This document shows positions 25,303 through 35,007 of a DNA stretch of 44,136 nucleotides, piece by piece. A model generated the notes under the pieces. It made no database searches. It saw only the letters and a program-made list of their open reading frames with translations, and had not been told where the DNA came from. Each line of letters starts with the position of its first letter. The first letter of the stretch is position 1. A program made the position numbers and the translations under genes. The stretch is from Lachnospiraceae bacterium (GTDB lineage Bacteria > Bacillota > Clostridia > Lachnospirales > Lachnospiraceae): contig JAFUUX010000189.1 in assembly GCA_017471325.1 (NCBI GenBank), forward strand, positions 1 through 44,136, given 5' to 3'.

Positions 25303-26783
25303 TGGATCTGACATCTTTGATCTTATTGGCGGTATTTGCAGGGCTTTTGTGCCTGTATCTGCTTGTACCCGGAAAACTGCAGAATGCGGTGCTGACGTTT
25401 GCCAGCCTGGCGTATGTATATTACGCCGGCGGGCTGCGTACCATATTGTATCTGACGGGCGCTGTGCTGGTCACTTATGCCGGTGCGCGCCTGTTGGAGC
25501 GGTGCGGCAGGGCGGCGCAGAGACGATGTGTGCTGGGGGTGGTTTTGGGAGGCAATCTGCTGGTGCTGGTCTTAACGCGTTATCTGGCATTTTTCCCGGG
25601 GCATTTTAAGGCGTTTCCTGCAGCGCTGGGTGTTTCCTTTTATACGCTGCAGCTGCTGGGATATTTTCTGGATGTATATATGGAAAAGATCCCCGCGGAG
25701 AAAAACTTCTGGGACTACAGCGCCTTTGCTACCTTTTTTCCGCAGATCGCATCCGGGCCGATCAGCCGTTATGAACAGCTGGGAGGGGAACTGAAGCAGA
25801 CACACCGCCTGCAGTACCGCAGCCTGACTTTTGGCCTGCAGCGCATCCTTTGGGGGCTCTTTAAGAAACTGGTGATCTCGGAGCGGCTGGCAGCGCCGGT
25901 GGCGGCGGTCTTTGATGATCCGGATACTTTTGGCGGCGCCTGCATACCGGCAGCGTTGTTCTGCTTTGCGATAGAACTGTATACGGATTTTTCAGGGTAT
26001 ATGGATATCGCGCTGGGCGCGGCAGAGTGCCTGGGGATCAGAATGGCAGAGAATTTCAGGACGCCGTTCTTTTCGCAGAACTGCTCGGAATTCTGGCGCA
26101 GATGGCATATCACACTGGGGGAGTGGTTCAAGGATTATGTTTATTACCCGCTGTTAAAGACGAAAGCCTTTGTAAAGCTGGGGAAGTGGAGCCGCAACCG
26201 GTTCGGAAAAAAGAAGGGGAAAATGCTGCCGGTGCATCTTGCGCTGGTGGTATTGTGGTTTTCGGTAGGCTTCTGGCATGGCGGCGCATGGAAGTATATC
26301 ATCGGCTCCGGGCTGCTGCATTGCTTCTATATAACAGGCGGACAGATCTGCGAGCCGCTGTTTGAAAAGATGAAAAAACTGCTGCATGTGAATGACAAGT
26401 GCTTCAGCTGGCGGCTGTTCTGCAGGGTGCGGACATTCTGCATGGTGTGCCTGGGCTTTCTCTTTTTCCGAGCGGCGGATGTGCCGTCAGCGCTTTATAT
26501 GCTGCCGGCGGCATGCCGCTTTGACCTGCGTGCCTTATCGGCAGAGGGGCTTTTGGCGGCAGGCCTGGAGGGGGCGGATCTAAAGCTTCTGGCCGTATGC
26601 ATACCGGTATTATTTATCGCAGATCTGCTGCAATATCGTCGCGGATCGGTACGGGAGGTACTGGCTGCCCAGAATCTGGTATTCCGCTGGATCGTATATC
26701 TGATCCTGCTGTATGCGGTTTTGATCTTTGGCATGTACGGGCCGGGGTTTGTGACGAACCAGTTTATTTATCAGAATTTTTAA
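25302..26783 (+). CDS. MBOAT family O-acyltransferase
   Basis: The 493-residue polytopic protein is the usual length for bacterial DltB/AlgI-type enzymes. Diagnostic segments are FPQIASGPISRYE, DFSGYMDIALG, FWRRWHITLGEWFKDYVYYPL and the catalytic histidine region VGFWHGGAWKYIIGSGLLH. It ends FVTNQFIYQNF, the aromatic C-terminus typical of this family. These enzymes take a carrier-bound acyl group from the cytoplasm and pass it across the membrane to a polymer hydroxyl, often with an SGNH partner, here the first gene of the cluster. Which polymer and acyl group are used cannot be read from sequence. Transcription ends somewhere before the S10 promoter; no strong terminator was found. Confidence 0.92.
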   Translation: MDLTSLILLAVFAGLLCLYLLVPGKLQNAVLTFASLAYVYYAGGLRTILYLTGAVLVTYAGARLLERCGRAAQRRCVLGVVLGGNLLVLVLTRYLAFFPGHFKAFPAALGVSFYTLQLLGYFLDVYMEKIPAEKNFWDYSAFATFFPQIASGPISRYEQLGGELKQTHRLQYRSLTFGLQRILWGLFKKLVISERLAAPVAAVFDDPDTFGGACIPAALFCFAIELYTDFSGYMDIALGAAECLGIRMAENFRTPFFSQNCSEFWRRWHITLGEWFKDYVYYPLLKTKAFVKLGKWSRNRFGKKKGKMLPVHLALVVLWFSVGFWHGGAWKYIIGSGLLHCFYITGGQICEPLFEKMKKLLHVNDKCFSWRLFCRVRTFCMVCLGFLFFRAADVPSALYMLPAACRFDLRALSAEGLLAAGLEGADLKLLAVCIPVLFIADLLQYRRGSVREVLAAQNLVFRWIVYLILLYAVLIFGMYGPGFVTNQFIYQNF

Positions 26784-26854
26784 GGCACCGATGCAGGAAG
26801 GGAGCGTCCTGAAAAAAATTACAGAAAATTTTTGGCTTTTTTTGTAAAAAATGC

Positions 26855-26883
26855 TTGCATTCGGAAAATACATGTTGTATAAT
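26855..26883 (+). promoter_or_regulatory. Main promoter of the S10 ribosomal operon
   Basis: -35 TTGCAT (26855-26860), 17-bp spacer, perfect -10 TATAAT (26878-26883). Upstream A- and T-runs (26812-26850) look like an UP element, as expected for a very strong promoter. The AAAAAATGCTTGCA around the -35 recurs at the rpmJ promoter. Confidence 0.93.
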
Positions 26884-26889
26884 CGCTAT

Positions 26890-27143
26890 TGCTGTGACAT
26901 TGATAGCTGTGAAGCGTGAGGTTGCCGCATGGAAATGTGCGGGTTTTCCGTGGAGCGAATGTCAATTCATCTGACAACAAGTCACTGTACGAAAAACAGT
27001 CTGTGTATCATCACAGAAACGACGTGTTTGTTTGTGCAGCCCTGATGTCCAAAGCAGGGCTTTTAAAATAAGGGCACAGGACACACACGGGAGAGTGTAC
27101 AGTCGCCGCTTGTGGAAATATTAAATGAGAGGAGACTTTTTTT
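26890..27143 (+). ncRNA. S10 operon leader RNA with attenuator-like hairpin
   Basis: This non-coding leader of about 250 nt has clear structure. TGACATT (26895-26901) pairs with AATGTCA (26958-26964) around an inner CCGCA/TGCGG hairpin (26925-26942). ACTGT/ACAGT and CTGTG/CACAG (27001-27016) hairpins follow. GCCCTG/CAGGGC (27039-27060) is followed by TTTT, like a weak intrinsic terminator. Ribosomal operon leaders commonly bind one of their own products to attenuate expression; which protein binds here is unknown. Confidence 0.65.
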
Positions 27144-27458
27144 ATGGCAGCAGGACAGAAAATGAGAGTAACATTGAAAGCGTATGACCACAAACTGGTG
27201 GACGCATCCGCAAAAAAGATCATTGAAAGCGCAAAGAAGCACGGCGCTGCGGTGAGCGGACCGGTTCCTCTTCCTACCAAAAAGGAAGTAGTGACGATCC
27301 TTCGTGCGACACACAAGTACAAGGATTCCAGAGAACAGTTTGAGCAGCGCACGCACAAGCGCCTGATCGACATCCATAATCCGTCGGCGAACATTGTGGA
27401 AGCGATGCAGAAGATGGATCTTCCGGCCGGCGTTTATGTCGATGTGAAAATGCAGTAA
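27144..27458 (+). CDS. rpsJ: 30S ribosomal protein S10
   Basis: 104 residues, full length. [21 protein letters not shown] and the Pro-rich [16 protein letters not shown] loop are typical of S10. S10 sits in the 30S head and also serves as NusE in transcription antitermination. First gene of the S10 operon, behind a long structured leader. AGAGGAGA precedes the ATG. Confidence 0.98.
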   Translation: MAAGQKMRVTLKAYDHKLVDASAKKIIESAKKHGAAVSGPVPLPTKKEVVTILRATHKYKDSREQFEQRTHKRLIDIHNPSANIVEAMQKMDLPAGVYVDVKMQ

Positions 27459-27497
27459 ACCATGTAACTGCCCAAACGGTTACAGCAAATAAAACCT

Positions 27498-27537
27498 CTA
27501 CTAACTTTATGTACGCTTCGCCGTACCGCTTTAGTAG
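27498..27537 (+). promoter_or_regulatory. Compound hairpin before rplC
   Basis: The outer arms CTACTAA (27498-27504) and TTAGTAG (27531-27537) enclose inner arms GTACG (27511-27515) and CGTAC (27522-27526). It lies in the 97-nt rpsJ-rplC gap just before the rplC ribosome binding site and lacks a T-run. That suggests an RNA processing or protein-binding site rather than a terminator. Confidence 0.6.
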
Positions 27538-27555
27538 AAAGAAGGAGGCAAATGT

Positions 27556-28239
27556 ATGAAGAAAGCAATCTTGGCAACAAAGGTCGGCATGACGCAGATC
27601 TTCAAAGAAGACGGGACACTGATCCCGGTCACAGTCCTGGAAGCGGGCCCCTGCGTGGTCACTCAGGTAAAGACCGTGGAGAATGACGGCTACAGCGCTG
27701 TTCAGGTGGGTTTCGGTGAGAAGAAAGAACGCATCGTCAACAAAGACAAAGCCGGCAAGAAAGAAGTGGTGCACCGCCACGGCGTAAACAAAGCGCAGCA
27801 GGGACACTTCAAAAAAGCAGGCGTAAGCGCGAAGAGATATCTGCGTGAGTTCCGTTTTGAAAATGCAGAAGAGTACAGCCTGGCACAGGAGATCAAGGCT
27901 GACATCTTTGCGGAGGGCGACAAGATCGATGCTACTGCGATCACCAAAGGTAAGGGATTCCAGGGTGCGATCAAGCGTCACGGACAGTCCAGAGGACCTA
28001 TGGCACACGGTTCCAAGTATCACCGTCATGCGGGCTCCAACGGTGCATGTTCTTCCCCTTCCAGAGTATTCAAGGGCAAGAGGATGCCGGGGCACATGGG
28101 TTCCGTACAGGTAACAGTAAAAAATCTTGAAGTGGTTCGTGTAGATGCAGAAAAGAACCTGATCCTGATCAAGGGTGCGGTTCCGGGAGCAAAGAAGGCT
28201 CTGATCACCATCAAAGAGACCACCAAGGCAGAAGCTTAA
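27556..28239 (+). CDS. rplC: 50S ribosomal protein L3
   Basis: 227 residues. It starts [16 protein letters not shown] and has the conserved [30 protein letters not shown] loop region (about 134-162) that reaches toward the peptidyl-transferase centre. L3 is an early assembly protein of the 50S. Its gene is 97 nt after rpsJ, with a compound hairpin between. AAGGAGGCAA is the ribosome binding site. Confidence 0.98.
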   Translation: MKKAILATKVGMTQIFKEDGTLIPVTVLEAGPCVVTQVKTVENDGYSAVQVGFGEKKERIVNKDKAGKKEVVHRHGVNKAQQGHFKKAGVSAKRYLREFRFENAEEYSLAQEIKADIFAEGDKIDATAITKGKGFQGAIKRHGQSRGPMAHGSKYHRHAGSNGACSSPSRVFKGKRMPGHMGSVQVTVKNLEVVRVDAEKNLILIKGAVPGAKKALITIKETTKAEA

Positions 28240-28261
28240 GCGAAAGGAGGATGCACTTACA

Positions 28262-28882
28262 ATGGCTAAAGTATCTGTTGTAAACATGGAAGGCAAGGAA
28301 GTTGGCACGATCGACTTAAGCGATGAGATCTTTGGTGTAGAGGTAAACGAGCACCTGGTACATCTGGCAGTAGTGCAGCAGCTTGCAAATAACAGACAGG
28401 GCACACAGAAAGCAAAGACACGCTCGGAGGTATCCGGCGGCGGACGCAAGCCCTGGAGACAGAAAGGCACGGGACATGCAAGACAGGGTTCCATCCGTGC
28501 ACCGCAGTGGAAGGGCGGCGGCGTAGTATTCGCTCCGGTACCGCGTGACTACTCTTTCAAGATGAACAGGAAAGAGAAGAGAGCGGCTTTGAAGAGCGCG
28601 CTGACCAGCAAGGTACAGGATCAGAAACTGATCGTTGTGGACGAACTGAAACTGGATGAGATCAAAACGAAACGTTTTGCAGAGGTCTTAAACAACATCA
28701 AAGCTGAAAAGGCACTGGTAGTACTGAATGAGAAGGATAACAATGTGATCCTTTCCGCAAGAAACCTGCCGGATACCAAGACAGTTCTGACAGAAAGCAT
28801 CAATGTGTATGATGTGATGAACGCAGGCACCGTAGTCCTGACAAAGGCAGCGGTGGCAACCATCGAGGAGGTGTATGCATAA
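28262..28882 (+). CDS. rplD: 50S ribosomal protein L4
   Basis: 206 residues. The extended loop that lines the exit tunnel is recognisable ([22 protein letters not shown], about 55-76). L4 is the autoregulator of this operon in E. coli, making it a candidate ligand for the leader RNA; that extension to this organism is inference. Its stop overlaps the rplW start (TAATG). Confidence 0.98.
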   Translation: MAKVSVVNMEGKEVGTIDLSDEIFGVEVNEHLVHLAVVQQLANNRQGTQKAKTRSEVSGGGRKPWRQKGTGHARQGSIRAPQWKGGGVVFAPVPRDYSFKMNRKEKRAALKSALTSKVQDQKLIVVDELKLDEIKTKRFAEVLNNIKAEKALVVLNEKDNNVILSARNLPDTKTVLTESINVYDVMNAGTVVLTKAAVATIEEVYA

Positions 28883-29181
28883 TGGCAAGTATCATGTATT
28901 ATGACGTCATCCGCAAGCCGCTGGTAACAGAGAAGAGCATGGATGGCATGGGAGAGAAGAAATACACTTTCCTGGTTCATCCGGAAGCCAACAAGACGCA
29001 GATCAAAGAAGCGGTCGAGAAGATGTTTGAAGGCGCTAAAGTCGCAAAGGTCAATACCATGAATATGGACGGCAAGAAGAAACGCCGCGGCATGGTAAGC
29101 GGCAAGACGGCAAAGACAAAGAAAGCGATCGTTCAGCTGACAGCGGACAGCAAGGACATCGAAATCTTTGCAGGCTTATAA
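28882..29181 (+). CDS. rplW: 50S ribosomal protein L23
   Basis: 99 residues. It has [13 protein letters not shown] near the N-terminus and the basic loop [15 protein letters not shown]23 lies at the tunnel exit and docks trigger factor and SRP. It is coupled to rplD by a one-base overlap. GAGGAGGTG inside rplD provides the ribosome binding site. Confidence 0.98.
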   Translation: MASIMYYDVIRKPLVTEKSMDGMGEKKYTFLVHPEANKTQIKEAVEKMFEGAKVAKVNTMNMDGKKKRRGMVSGKTAKTKKAIVQLTADSKDIEIFAGL

Positions 29182-29239
29182 AAAAGACCTGAATATACAC
29201 AGAAAAGTGTGACAACAAACATACAAAGGAGATAGAACA

Positions 29240-30082
29240 ATGGGAATCAAGAAGTATAACCCATATACACCGTCCAGAAGAAACATGACTGGCTCGGACT
29301 TCTCAGAGATCACTAAGAAGACACCGGAGAAGAGCCTGCTGGCAAAGAAAGATAAAACCGCTGGACGCAACAATCAGGGTAAGATCACTGTTCGTCATCA
29401 TGGCGGCGGAAACCGTCAGAAGTACAGGATCATCGATTTTAAACGCAACAAGGATGACATTCCTGCAAAGGTGATCGGTATCGAGTATGATCCGAACCGC
29501 ACCGCAAATATCGCTCTGATCTGCTATGCAGATGGTGAGAAGGCATACATCCTGGCACCGGAAGGGCTGAAGGACGGCATGAAGATCATGAACGGCGTAC
29601 ATGCCGAGATCAAACCGGGCAACTGCCTGCCGCTTTCCGAGATCCCTGTAGGTACACTGGTTCATAACATCGAACTGCTGCCGGGCAAGGGCGGTCAGCT
29701 GGTTCGCGCAGCAGGAAACTCTGCACAGCTGATGGCGAAAGAAGGCAAGTATGCAACGCTGCGTCTTCCTTCCGGTGAAATGAGAATGGTACCGATCGGG
29801 TGCCGCGCTTCCATCGGCGTACTTGGCAATGGCGACCACAACCTGATCAATATCGGTAAGGCAGGCCGCAAGCGTCACATGGGTATCCGCCCGACCGTCA
29901 GAGGTTCCGTAATGAACCCGAACGATCACCCGCATGGTGGTGGTGAAGGCAAGACAGGTATCGGGCGTCCGGGTCCTTCTACTCCGTGGGGCAAGCCGGC
30001 GCTGGGTCTGAAGACCAGAGCAAAGAAGAAACATTCTAACAAGCTGATCGTGAGAAGACGCGATGGCAAGGCGATCAAGTAA
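29240..30082 (+). CDS. rplB: 50S ribosomal protein L2
   Basis: 280 residues. Conserved blocks include [22 protein letters not shown] (in part), [14 protein letters not shown] and the C-terminal [17 protein letters not shown], whose His is near the peptidyl-transferase centre. L2 is needed for subunit association. AAAGGAGA precedes the ATG. The upstream gap is 58 nt. Confidence 0.98.
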   Translation: MGIKKYNPYTPSRRNMTGSDFSEITKKTPEKSLLAKKDKTAGRNNQGKITVRHHGGGNRQKYRIIDFKRNKDDIPAKVIGIEYDPNRTANIALICYADGEKAYILAPEGLKDGMKIMNGVHAEIKPGNCLPLSEIPVGTLVHNIELLPGKGGQLVRAAGNSAQLMAKEGKYATLRLPSGEMRMVPIGCRASIGVLGNGDHNLINIGKAGRKRHMGIRPTVRGSVMNPNDHPHGGGEGKTGIGRPGPSTPWGKPALGLKTRAKKKHSNKLIVRRRDGKAIK

Positions 30083-30105
30083 GCGGGATTAAGGAGGATA
30101 AAGAA

Positions 30106-30387
30106 ATGGCAAGATCATTAAAGAAAGGCCCTTTTGCAGATGCTAGCCTGCTCAAAAAAGTAGACAACATGAATGCATCCGGCAAAAAGGAGGCAATCAA
30201 GACCTGGTCCCGCCGGTCCACGATCTTCCCCTCATTTGTAGGGCACACGATCGCAGTACACGACGGACGCAAGCATGTACCTGTATATATCACTGAGGAC
30301 ATGGTAGGTCATAAACTCGGTGAGTTCGTGGCAACGCGTACCTTCCGCGGCCACGGTAAAGATGATAAGAAATCCAAAGTAAAGTAA
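30106..30387 (+). CDS. rpsS: 30S ribosomal protein S19
   Basis: 93 residues, starting [18 protein letters not shown] with the family block [26 protein letters not shown]19 binds 16S rRNA in the head with S13. TAAGGAGGA lies before the start. Confidence 0.98.
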   Translation: MARSLKKGPFADASLLKKVDNMNASGKKEAIKTWSRRSTIFPSFVGHTIAVHDGRKHVPVYITEDMVGHKLGEFVATRTFRGHGKDDKKSKVK

Positions 30388-30405
30388 GGCAAGGAGGAGG
30401 AACAA

Positions 30406-30804
30406 ATGGCTAAGGGACACAGATCGCAGATCAAGCGAGAAAGAAATCAGAATAATAAAGAAACAAGGCCCTCCGCAAAGTTATCTTACGCTAGGGTTTC
30501 TGTACAGAAGGCTTGTTTCGTATTAGATGCAATCCGCGGTAAGGATGTAACAACGGCAAAGGCAATCCTGGAGTACAATCCGAGATATGCTTCTTCACTG
30601 ATCAAGAAACTGCTGGATTCCGCAATCGCTAATGCAGAAAACAATAATGGTATGAATCCGGACAATCTGTATATTGCAGAGTGCTACGCAAACAAGGGAC
30701 CGACGATGAAGCGGATCCACCCGAGGGCGCAGGGACGTGCTTACAGGATCGAGAAGCGTGTAAGCCACATCACGATCGTTCTGGACGAGAAAGGAGCTAA
30801 GTAA
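30406..30804 (+). CDS. rplV: 50S ribosomal protein L22
   Basis: 132 residues. A basic N-terminal extension of about 25 residues ([19 protein letters not shown]) precedes the core [22 protein letters not shown], and the tunnel-lining loop is near [15 protein letters not shown]. Slightly longer than the usual 110-115 residues because of that extension. A strong AAGGAGGAGG site precedes it. Confidence 0.97.
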   Translation: MAKGHRSQIKRERNQNNKETRPSAKLSYARVSVQKACFVLDAIRGKDVTTAKAILEYNPRYASSLIKKLLDSAIANAENNNGMNPDNLYIAECYANKGPTMKRIHPRAQGRAYRIEKRVSHITIVLDEKGAK

Positions 30805-30806
30805 GT

Positions 30807-31490
30807 ATGGGACAGAAAGTTAATCCGCATGGTTTAAGAGTCGGTGTTATCAAAGACTGGGATTCCACCTGGTACAGCGAGGACAAGTTCGCAGACTACC
30901 TGGTTGAGGATTACAAGATCAGGAAGTTCCTGAAGAAGAGGCTCTATTCTGCAGGCGTATCCAAGATCGAGATCGCCAGAAAAGCAGAGAAGTTGGAAGT
31001 AGTTGTATATACCCAGAAGCCCGGTGTAGTGATCGGCAAAGGCGGCGCAGGCATTGAGACTACCAAAAAAGCACTGCAGAAGGAGATCGGCCGCAAGGAT
31101 ATTTCCCTGGATGTACAGGAAGTAAAGAAGCCGGATGCAGATGCACAGCTGGTAGCAGAGAATATCGCACAGCAGTTGGAAAACCGTGTATCTTTCCGCC
31201 GTGCAGTAAAGTCCTGTATGACCAGGACCATGAAGAAAGATAACCGTGGCAACTCCATTACCGGAGCACAGGGTATCAAAGCAGCAGTATCCGGCCGTCT
31301 GGGCGGTGCAGATATGGCGAGAACGGAGTTCTACAGCGAGGGCACCATTCCTCTGCAGACACTCCGCGCAGATATTGATTATGGATTCGCAGAGGCGGAT
31401 ACCACTTACGGAAAGATCGGCGTAAAAGTATGGATCTACCGTGGAGAGGTTCTTCCGACCAAAGGCAACAGCGAAGGGAAGGAGCGATAA
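30807..31490 (+). CDS. rpsC: 30S ribosomal protein S3
   Basis: 227 residues. It starts [20 protein letters not shown] and contains the KH-domain core [13 protein letters not shown] and the C-terminal [25 protein letters not shown]3 is part of the mRNA entry channel. The start lies 2 nt after the rplV stop, with AAAGGAG inside rplV. Confidence 0.98.
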   Translation: MGQKVNPHGLRVGVIKDWDSTWYSEDKFADYLVEDYKIRKFLKKRLYSAGVSKIEIARKAEKLEVVVYTQKPGVVIGKGGAGIETTKKALQKEIGRKDISLDVQEVKKPDADAQLVAENIAQQLENRVSFRRAVKSCMTRTMKKDNRGNSITGAQGIKAAVSGRLGGADMARTEFYSEGTIPLQTLRADIDYGFAEADTTYGKIGVKVWIYRGEVLPTKGNSEGKER

Positions 31491-31493
31491 ATC

Positions 31494-31943
31494 ATGTTAA
31501 TGCCGAAGAGAGTAAAGCGCCGCAAGCAGTTCCGCGGTACGATGACAGGTAAGGCAATGCGCGGTAACACATTGACCTATGGTGAGTACGGTATCGTAGC
31601 AACAGAGCCTTGCTGGATCAAGTCCAATCAGATAGAAGCAGCACGTATCGCAATGACGCGTTACATCAAGCGTGGCGGTCGTGTATGGATCAAGATCTTC
31701 CCGGATAAGCCGGTGACAACAAAGCCTGCTGAAACCCGAATGGGCTCCGGTAAAGGTACACTGGAATACTGGGTAGCAGTGGTTAAGCCGGGACGCGTAA
31801 TGTTCGAGATCGCCGGAGTATCCGAAGAAATCGCAAAAGAAGCACTTCGTCTGGCAACACATAAGCTTCCCTGCAAGTGCAAGATCGTTTCCAAGGCTGA
31901 TCTGGAAGCGAATCAGGAAGGCGGTGTAGTAAATGGCAACTAA
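31494..31943 (+). CDS. rplP: 50S ribosomal protein L16
   Basis: 149 residues, starting [15 protein letters not shown] and containing the invariant [20 protein letters not shown] segment. The first ATG (31494) is preferred over the ATG two codons on because MLMPK is the usual start and AAGGAGCG is at proper spacing. The end overlaps rpmC by 11 nt. Confidence 0.97.
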   Translation: MLMPKRVKRRKQFRGTMTGKAMRGNTLTYGEYGIVATEPCWIKSNQIEAARIAMTRYIKRGGRVWIKIFPDKPVTTKPAETRMGSGKGTLEYWVAVVKPGRVMFEIAGVSEEIAKEALRLATHKLPCKCKIVSKADLEANQEGGVVNGN

Positions 31944-32151
31944 GAAGATCAAAAAATATACGGATGAACTGAAGAATAAGTCAGAAGCAGAGCTGAATCA
32001 GGCTCTGGTGGATGCGAAGAAGGAACTCTTCAACCTGCACTTCCAGAATGCCACAAATCAGCTGGATAACACGGCACGGATCGGCGAGGTGAAAAAGAAT
32101 ATCGCCCGCATCAAGACCGTGATCAGTGCAAAGCAGAAGGCATTAAGCTAA
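31933..32151 (+). CDS. rpmC: 50S ribosomal protein L29
   Basis: 72 residues of two helices, with [33 protein letters not shown] typical in part. L29 sits near the tunnel exit beside L23. It starts inside the rplP coding region, which carries its AGGAAGGCGG ribosome binding site. Confidence 0.97.
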   Translation: MATKKIKKYTDELKNKSEAELNQALVDAKKELFNLHFQNATNQLDNTARIGEVKKNIARIKTVISAKQKALS

Positions 32152-32166
32152 GGAGGAGCATAGATC

Positions 32167-32424
32167 GTGGAAGAGAGAAATTTAAGAAAAACCCGTACAG
32201 GCAAGGTCATCAGCGATAAGATGCAGAAAACGATCACAGTCGCGGTTGAGGACCATGTAAAGCATCCTCTTTACAACAAGATCGTAAAGAAGACCTACAA
32301 GCTGAAAGCACATGATGAGAACAACGATGCAAAGGTCGGTGATACCGTAAAGGTCATGGAAACAAGACCGCTCTCCAAGGATAAGAGATGGAGACTTGTA
32401 GAAGTTGTTGAACGTGCGAAATAA
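32167..32424 (+). CDS. rpsQ: 30S ribosomal protein S17
   Basis: 85 residues, with [19 protein letters not shown] and the OB-fold end [20 protein letters not shown] 32167 is the start, 9-10 nt after an AAGGAGGAG site. S17 is an early 16S-binding assembly protein. Confidence 0.97.
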   Translation: MEERNLRKTRTGKVISDKMQKTITVAVEDHVKHPLYNKIVKKTYKLKAHDENNDAKVGDTVKVMETRPLSKDKRWRLVEVVERAK

Positions 32425-32462
32425 GTTTACGAAGTAACAGTTACTGTGGAAGGAGAAAGATC

Positions 32463-32831
32463 ATGGTACAACAGGAAAGCAGACTGAAAGTCGCTGATAA
32501 TACAGGCGCAAAAGAAATCCTGTGCATCCGCGTGGTCGGCGGCTCTACCAGGAGATACGCCAACATCGGTGATGTGATCGTTGCTACGGTTAAGGATGCA
32601 ACACCCGGCGGCGTTGTAAAGAAAGGTGATGTAGTAAAGGCAGTTGTGGTTCGTTCCGTAAAGGGCGCTCACCGCAAAGACGGTTCCTACATCAAGTTTG
32701 ACGAGAATGCTGCAGTTATCATCAAAGATGACAAGACACCGAGAGGCACTCGTATCTTTGGGCCTGTAGCAAGAGAGCTGAGAGAGAAACAGTTCATGAA
32801 GATCGTTTCCCTGGCTCCCGAAGTATTGTAA
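32463..32831 (+). CDS. rplN: 50S ribosomal protein L14
   Basis: 122 residues. It starts [24 protein letters not shown] and ends [16 protein letters not shown], a close match to the family pattern. L14 lies at the subunit interface, where RsfS and inter-subunit bridges bind. The upstream gap contains the small palindrome GTAACAGTTAC. Confidence 0.98.
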   Translation: MVQQESRLKVADNTGAKEILCIRVVGGSTRRYANIGDVIVATVKDATPGGVVKKGDVVKAVVVRSVKGAHRKDGSYIKFDENAAVIIKDDKTPRGTRIFGPVARELREKQFMKIVSLAPEVL

Positions 32832-32846
32832 GAGGAGGACGGGCAA

Positions 32847-33161
32847 ATGACAAAGATTAAAGTTGGCGATACGGTCAGAGTGATGACCGGCAGCACAGAG
32901 AAGGGCAAAGGCAAGGAAGGCAAGGTCCTGAAGATCGACCACAAGAACGGAAAGGTTCTGGTAGAAGGGATCAACAAGATCAAGCGTCATTCCAAACCGT
33001 CGGCACAGAATCAGACCGGCGGGATCATCGAGAAGGAAGCACCGATCGATATCTCCAACGTGATGTATGTGCACAAGGGCAAGCCCACCAGGATCGGATT
33101 CAAAGAAGTGGATGGAAAGAAAGTTCGCTTTGCAAAGTCCACTGGCGATGTGATCGATTAA
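32847..33161 (+). CDS. rplX: 50S ribosomal protein L24
   Basis: 104 residues with an N-terminal KOW motif (VGDTVRVMTGSTEKGKGKEGKVLKID) and GGIIEKEAPIDISNVM. L24 is an assembly initiator of the 50S. AAGAGGAGGAC precedes the start. Confidence 0.98.
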   Translation: MTKIKVGDTVRVMTGSTEKGKGKEGKVLKIDHKNGKVLVEGINKIKRHSKPSAQNQTGGIIEKEAPIDISNVMYVHKGKPTRIGFKEVDGKKVRFAKSTGDVID

Positions 33162-33180
33162 GTGAAAGGAGCCCAAGACA

Positions 33181-33726
33181 TTGAGTAGATTAAAAGATAC
33201 TTATACGAATGAGATCGTAGACGCAATGACCAGGAAATTCGGCTACAAGAATGTAATGCAGGTGCCGAAGATCGACAAGATCGTGATCAACATGGGCGTC
33301 GGAGAAGCAAAGGATAATGCCAAACTGCTGGAGAGCGCAGTTTCCGATATGGAGACGATCACAGGCCAGAAGGCGATCGTGACCAGGGCAAAGAACTCCA
33401 TCGCAAACTTCAAGATCCGTGAAGGTCAGGCGATCGGCTGCAAGACAACCCTGCGCGGTGAGAAGATGTATGAGTTTTTGGATCGTCTGATCAACCTGGC
33501 ACTTCCCCGTGTGCGTGACTTCCGCGGCGTAAATCCGAACGCTTTTGATGGCAGAGGCAATTATGCCCTGGGTATCAAAGAGCAGCTCATCTTCCCGGAG
33601 ATCGAGTATGATAAGGTTGATAAGGTACGTGGTATGGACGTTATCATCGTTACCACGGCAAAGACCGATGAGGAAGCAAGAGAGTTACTGACACTGTTCA
33701 ACATGCCGTTTGCAAAAAACGCCTGA
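33181..33726 (+). CDS. rplE: 50S ribosomal protein L5
   Basis: 181 residues, with [16 protein letters not shown] and the 5S rRNA-binding region [20 protein letters not shown] 33181 is the start: AAAGGAGCCC ends at proper distance and the resulting MSRLKDTY N-terminus fits the family. L5 contacts the P-site tRNA. Confidence 0.97.
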   Translation: MSRLKDTYTNEIVDAMTRKFGYKNVMQVPKIDKIVINMGVGEAKDNAKLLESAVSDMETITGQKAIVTRAKNSIANFKIREGQAIGCKTTLRGEKMYEFLDRLINLALPRVRDFRGVNPNAFDGRGNYALGIKEQLIFPEIEYDKVDKVRGMDVIIVTTAKTDEEARELLTLFNMPFAKNA

Positions 33727-33746
33727 ATATAGGAGGAAGATAGATC

Positions 33747-33932
33747 ATGGCTAAATTAGCAATGAAAATTAAGCAGTCGCGCAAGCCGAAGTTCTCTACA
33801 CGGGCATATACCCGTTGTAACATCTGCGGCCGCCCGCATTCGGTGCTGCGGAAGTATGGCATCTGCCGTGTATGCTTCCGTGAGCTGGCTTACAAGGGCC
33901 AGATTCCGGGCGTGAAAAAGGCGAGCTGGTAA
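33747..33932 (+). CDS. rpsZ: 30S ribosomal protein S14, zinc-binding type
   Basis: 61 residues, the short C+ form. A zinc ribbon is formed by CNIC and CRVC, a Cys-x2-Cys pair on either side of [12 protein letters not shown]. The long zinc-independent S14 is not in this window. A TAGGAGGAAG site precedes it. Confidence 0.97.
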   Translation: MAKLAMKIKQSRKPKFSTRAYTRCNICGRPHSVLRKYGICRVCFRELAYKGQIPGVKKASW

Positions 33933-33955
33933 GAAAGGGAAGGAGGAAAACCAAA

Positions 33956-34357
33956 ATGACAATGAGCGATCCTATTGCAGATATGCTTACAAGAATCCGT
34001 AATGCGAATACTGCAAAACATGATACGGTTGATGTTCCTTCATCCAAGATGAAGCTGGCAATCGCACAGATCCTGCAGGATGAGGGCTATATCAGAAAGT
34101 ACGAAGTAGTAGATGACGGTAATTTCAAAGCGATCCATATCACTTTGAAGTATGGTGCAGATAAGACAGAGAAGATCATTACCGGTATCAAGAGAATCTC
34201 CAAACCGGGTCTGCGTGTTTATGCAGGCAAGGATGAACTTCCCCGCGTACTTGGCGGACTGGGTATTGCGATCATCTCCACCAATCAGGGTGTGATCACC
34301 GACAAAGAGGCCAGAAAACTGAAAGTCGGCGGTGAAGTGCTTGCATTTGTATGGTAA
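33956..34357 (+). CDS. rpsH: 30S ribosomal protein S8
   Basis: 133 residues. It starts [18 protein letters not shown] and ends [23 protein letters not shown]8 is a primary 16S rRNA binder and autoregulates the spc operon in E. coli. A 93-nt gap to rplF follows, A-rich, with no clear hairpin or promoter. Confidence 0.98.
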   Translation: MTMSDPIADMLTRIRNANTAKHDTVDVPSSKMKLAIAQILQDEGYIRKYEVVDDGNFKAIHITLKYGADKTEKIITGIKRISKPGLRVYAGKDELPRVLGGLGIAIISTNQGVITDKEARKLKVGGEVLAFVW

Positions 34358-34450
34358 GGTGTAAGGACCGCCAGAGCAAGTAAAACGAAGATATTCACAG
34401 ACAGAGTAATCGGAAACAGTAATATAAGAAAATACAGGAGGAGTACGGGC

Positions 34451-34993
34451 ATGTCACGAATCGGAAAAATGCCAATCGCGATTCCTGCCGGCGTAACGGT
34501 AGAAGTTGCAGAAAATAACAATGTGACTGTAAAAGGGCCTAAGGGTACGCTGACGCGTGCTCTGGCACCGGAAATGGAGATCAAGGTGGAAGGTGCTGAA
34601 GTAACAGTATCCAGACCGAATGATCTGAAGAGAATGAAATCTCTGCACGGCCTGACCAGAACACTGTTAAACAACATGGTGGTAGGTGTGACCAACGGCT
34701 ATGAGAAGAAGCTGGAAGTAAACGGCGTAGGTTACAGGGCTGCAAAGCAGGGCAAGAAGCTGGTGCTTTCTTTAGGCTATTCCCATCCGGTAGAGATGGA
34801 AGATCCGGAAGGCATCGAAACAGCGGTTGATGGGCAGAACCTCATCATCGTAAAAGGTATCGACAAAGAAAAAGTAGGTCAGTTCGCAGCGGAGATCAGA
34901 GGCAAGAGAGGACCGGAGCCGTACAAGGGCAAGGGTATCAAGTATGTTGAAGAGACGATCAGACGCAAAGTCGGCAAGACCGGTAAGAAGTAA
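34451..34993 (+). CDS. rplF: 50S ribosomal protein L6
   Basis: 180 residues: [15 protein letters not shown], then the C-terminal signature [24 protein letters not shown] in part. L6 lies near the sarcin-ricin loop and helps factor binding. CAGGAGGAGT precedes its start. Confidence 0.98.
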   Translation: MSRIGKMPIAIPAGVTVEVAENNNVTVKGPKGTLTRALAPEMEIKVEGAEVTVSRPNDLKRMKSLHGLTRTLLNNMVVGVTNGYEKKLEVNGVGYRAAKQGKKLVLSLGYSHPVEMEDPEGIETAVDGQNLIIVKGIDKEKVGQFAAEIRGKRGPEPYKGKGIKYVEETIRRKVGKTGKK

Positions 34994-35007
34994 GGGAGGG
35001 GCTGGAA

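Noticed and set aside
26792..26808. Terminator of the MBOAT cluster
   Set aside because: A CAGGA/TCCTG stem exists but is followed by A residues, not T, so it would not terminate + strand transcription.
27274..28494. 406-codon reverse-strand open frame across rpsJ-rplC-rplD
   Set aside because: It spans three certain ribosomal genes and an intergenic hairpin, and its composition (Cys/Phe/Ser rich) is that of a shadow frame.
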